A stretch of DNA of 7,285 nucleotides from Actinomycetes bacterium (GTDB taxonomy: Bacteria > Actinomycetota > Acidimicrobiia > Acidimicrobiales > Palsa-688), in assembly GCA_021827225.1 (NCBI GenBank), contig JAKAXG010000207.1:1-7285 (forward strand), read 5' to 3'. The translations under genes were made by a program, and so were the position numbers. The notes beneath the pieces were generated by a model. It did no database searches and was not told where the DNA came from. It worked only from the letters and a program-made list of their open reading frames with translations. Positions 6,370 to 7,285 of this stretch are shown here, piece after piece (position 1 is the first letter of the stretch; each line of letters starts with the position of its first letter).

Positions 6370-7285
6370 CCCTGAACGCCGGTCAGGTCAGGGACCTGCT
6401 CGCCACCCACGGGCTCACCCCCAGCCGGGCCCTCGGCCAGAACTTCGTGGCCGACCCCAACACCGTCCGGCGCATCGCCCGGCTGGCCGGCGTAGGCCCC
6501 GGGGACCGGGTGGTGGAGGTGGGCCCCGGACTCGGGTCGCTGACCCTCGCCCTGGTGCAGACCGGCGCATCAGTCACCGCGGTGGAGGCGGACCGGCACC
6601 TGATCCCCGTGCTCCACGAGGTTCTGGCCGGCACAGAGGTGCGGGTGGTCCACGGCGACGCCCTCCACCTGGACTGGGCCCATCTCCTGGGTCCCGAACC
6701 GGGCTGGATACTGGTCGCCAACCTGCCCTACAACGTGGCCACCCCCATCGTCGCCGACGTCCTCGACGGCGTCCCGACCATCGAGCGCATGCTGGTGATG
6801 GTGCAGCGGGAGGTGGGGGACAGGCTGTGCGCCTCGGTGGGCGACCCCGCCTACGGGGCGGTGTCGGTCAAGGTCTCCTACTGGGCCACCGCCTCCATGG
6901 CCGGGAAGGTCCCGGCCAGCGTGTTCCATCCCCGGCCGCGGGTGGAGTCGGCCCTGGTGGACATCCGACGGCGGCCGGTCCCGGCGGTCGACCCGGCGGC
7001 GGTCGAACCGGCCGACCTGTTCGCCCTGGTGAGAGCCGGGTTCGCCACCCGCCGCAAGATGCTCCGGCGGTCCCTGGACGGCCTGGTCGGCCCGGCGGAG
7101 TTCGAGGCTGCGGGGGTGTCCCCCGAGAGCCGGGCCGAGGACCTGGACGTGGCGGCATGGGGCCGCTTGGCCGCCGCCCGGCGGGCGGGCACGGGTGACG
7201 AAGGCCGGGCCGCGGGCCCCGGACGGCGGGCGGGCGCGGGTGACGAAGGCCGGGCCCCGCGCCCCGGCCGGCCGGGCCCGGAGCC
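6366..7285 (+). CDS. rsmA: 16S rRNA A1518/A1519 dimethyltransferase RsmA, 3' end outside window
   Basis: RsmA (KsgA) dimethylates two adjacent adenines in the 3'-terminal helix of 16S rRNA and acts as a late small-subunit assembly checkpoint. Visible motifs are LGQNFVADPNTVRRIAR (residues 23-39), the S-adenosylmethionine-binding EVGPGLGSLT at 51-60, acidic E74-A-D76 after strand 2, GDAL at 97, the catalytic NLPYN at 119-123, and FHPRPRVESALV at 187-197. The conserved fold seems complete by about residue 271 (DLDVAAWGRLAAA). The frame then continues without a stop to the window end as an Arg/Gly/Ala-rich tail. GTG 6366 overlaps the tatD TGA as GTGA, the same junction as DUF192-rsmI. No start with better conservation is available. 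The gene lacks a stop in this window, so its true length is unknown. Confidence 0.94.
7179..7285 (+). repeat. 45-nt in-frame tandem repeat in the rsmA tail
   Basis: Copy one spans 7179-7223 and encodes RRAGTGDEGRAAGPG. Copy two spans 7224-7268 and encodes RRAGAGDEGRAPRPG. A third, diverging copy starts at 7269 (RPGPE) and is cut by the window edge. The first 30 bases differ at a single position, so the duplication looks recent. The unit starts exactly at codon 272, immediately after the conserved RsmA fold. Confidence 0.85.

Overview
The window reads as chromosomal core sequence from a very GC-rich actinobacterium. The evidence is the strong G/C bias at third codon positions, GTG starts, start codons lying directly downstream of TAnnnT -10 boxes with no leader, a tiny bL37-type ribosomal protein, and the order metG-tatD-rsmA. 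A deep actinobacterial lineage such as Acidimicrobiia would fit, but that placement is only a guess. No mobile element, CRISPR array, tRNA or rRNA gene was found.

Layout. Positions 1-323 hold no convincing gene. They contain a G-rich tandem repeat (1-79), a symmetric four-copy AAATC(T/C)G motif array (107-193) and a promoter. Next comes a PfkB-family sugar/nucleoside kinase (324-1313). It converges on a 27-residue bL37-like ribosomal protein gene on the minus strand (1327-1410), and the two stop codons sit in opposite arms of one short palindrome. A 246-bp divergent spacer rich in GC hairpins separates bL37 from a forward unit: ychF (1660-2736), a DUF192-like gene (2742-3074) and rsmI (3071-4072). 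A second forward unit is metG (4102-5610), tatD (5617-6369) and rsmA (from 6366, still open at the window end).

Theme. Apart from the kinase, TatD and the DUF192-like protein, every gene serves translation: a ribosome-associated ATPase (YchF), a ribosomal protein (bL37), methionyl-tRNA synthetase, and two 16S rRNA methyltransferases that act on the decoding region (RsmI at C1402) and on helix 45 (RsmA at A1518/A1519). Within each unit, genes are 4-6 nt apart or overlap by GTGA, which suggests translational coupling.

Most notable signals. (1) The four-copy dyad array at 107-193 is AT-rich against its surroundings and has both 19-bp tandem spacing and exact mirror placement. (2) All four transcription-unit heads (kinase, bL37, ychF, metG) carry a TAnnnT box 6-8 nt before the start codon, a consistent leaderless design that also fixes the starts. 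(3) Both rRNA methyltransferases end in low-complexity tails encoded by in-frame tandem repeats (18-nt units in rsmI, 45-nt units in rsmA). I do not see a complete novel multi-gene system; the unusual material is in the intergenic and tail sequence.
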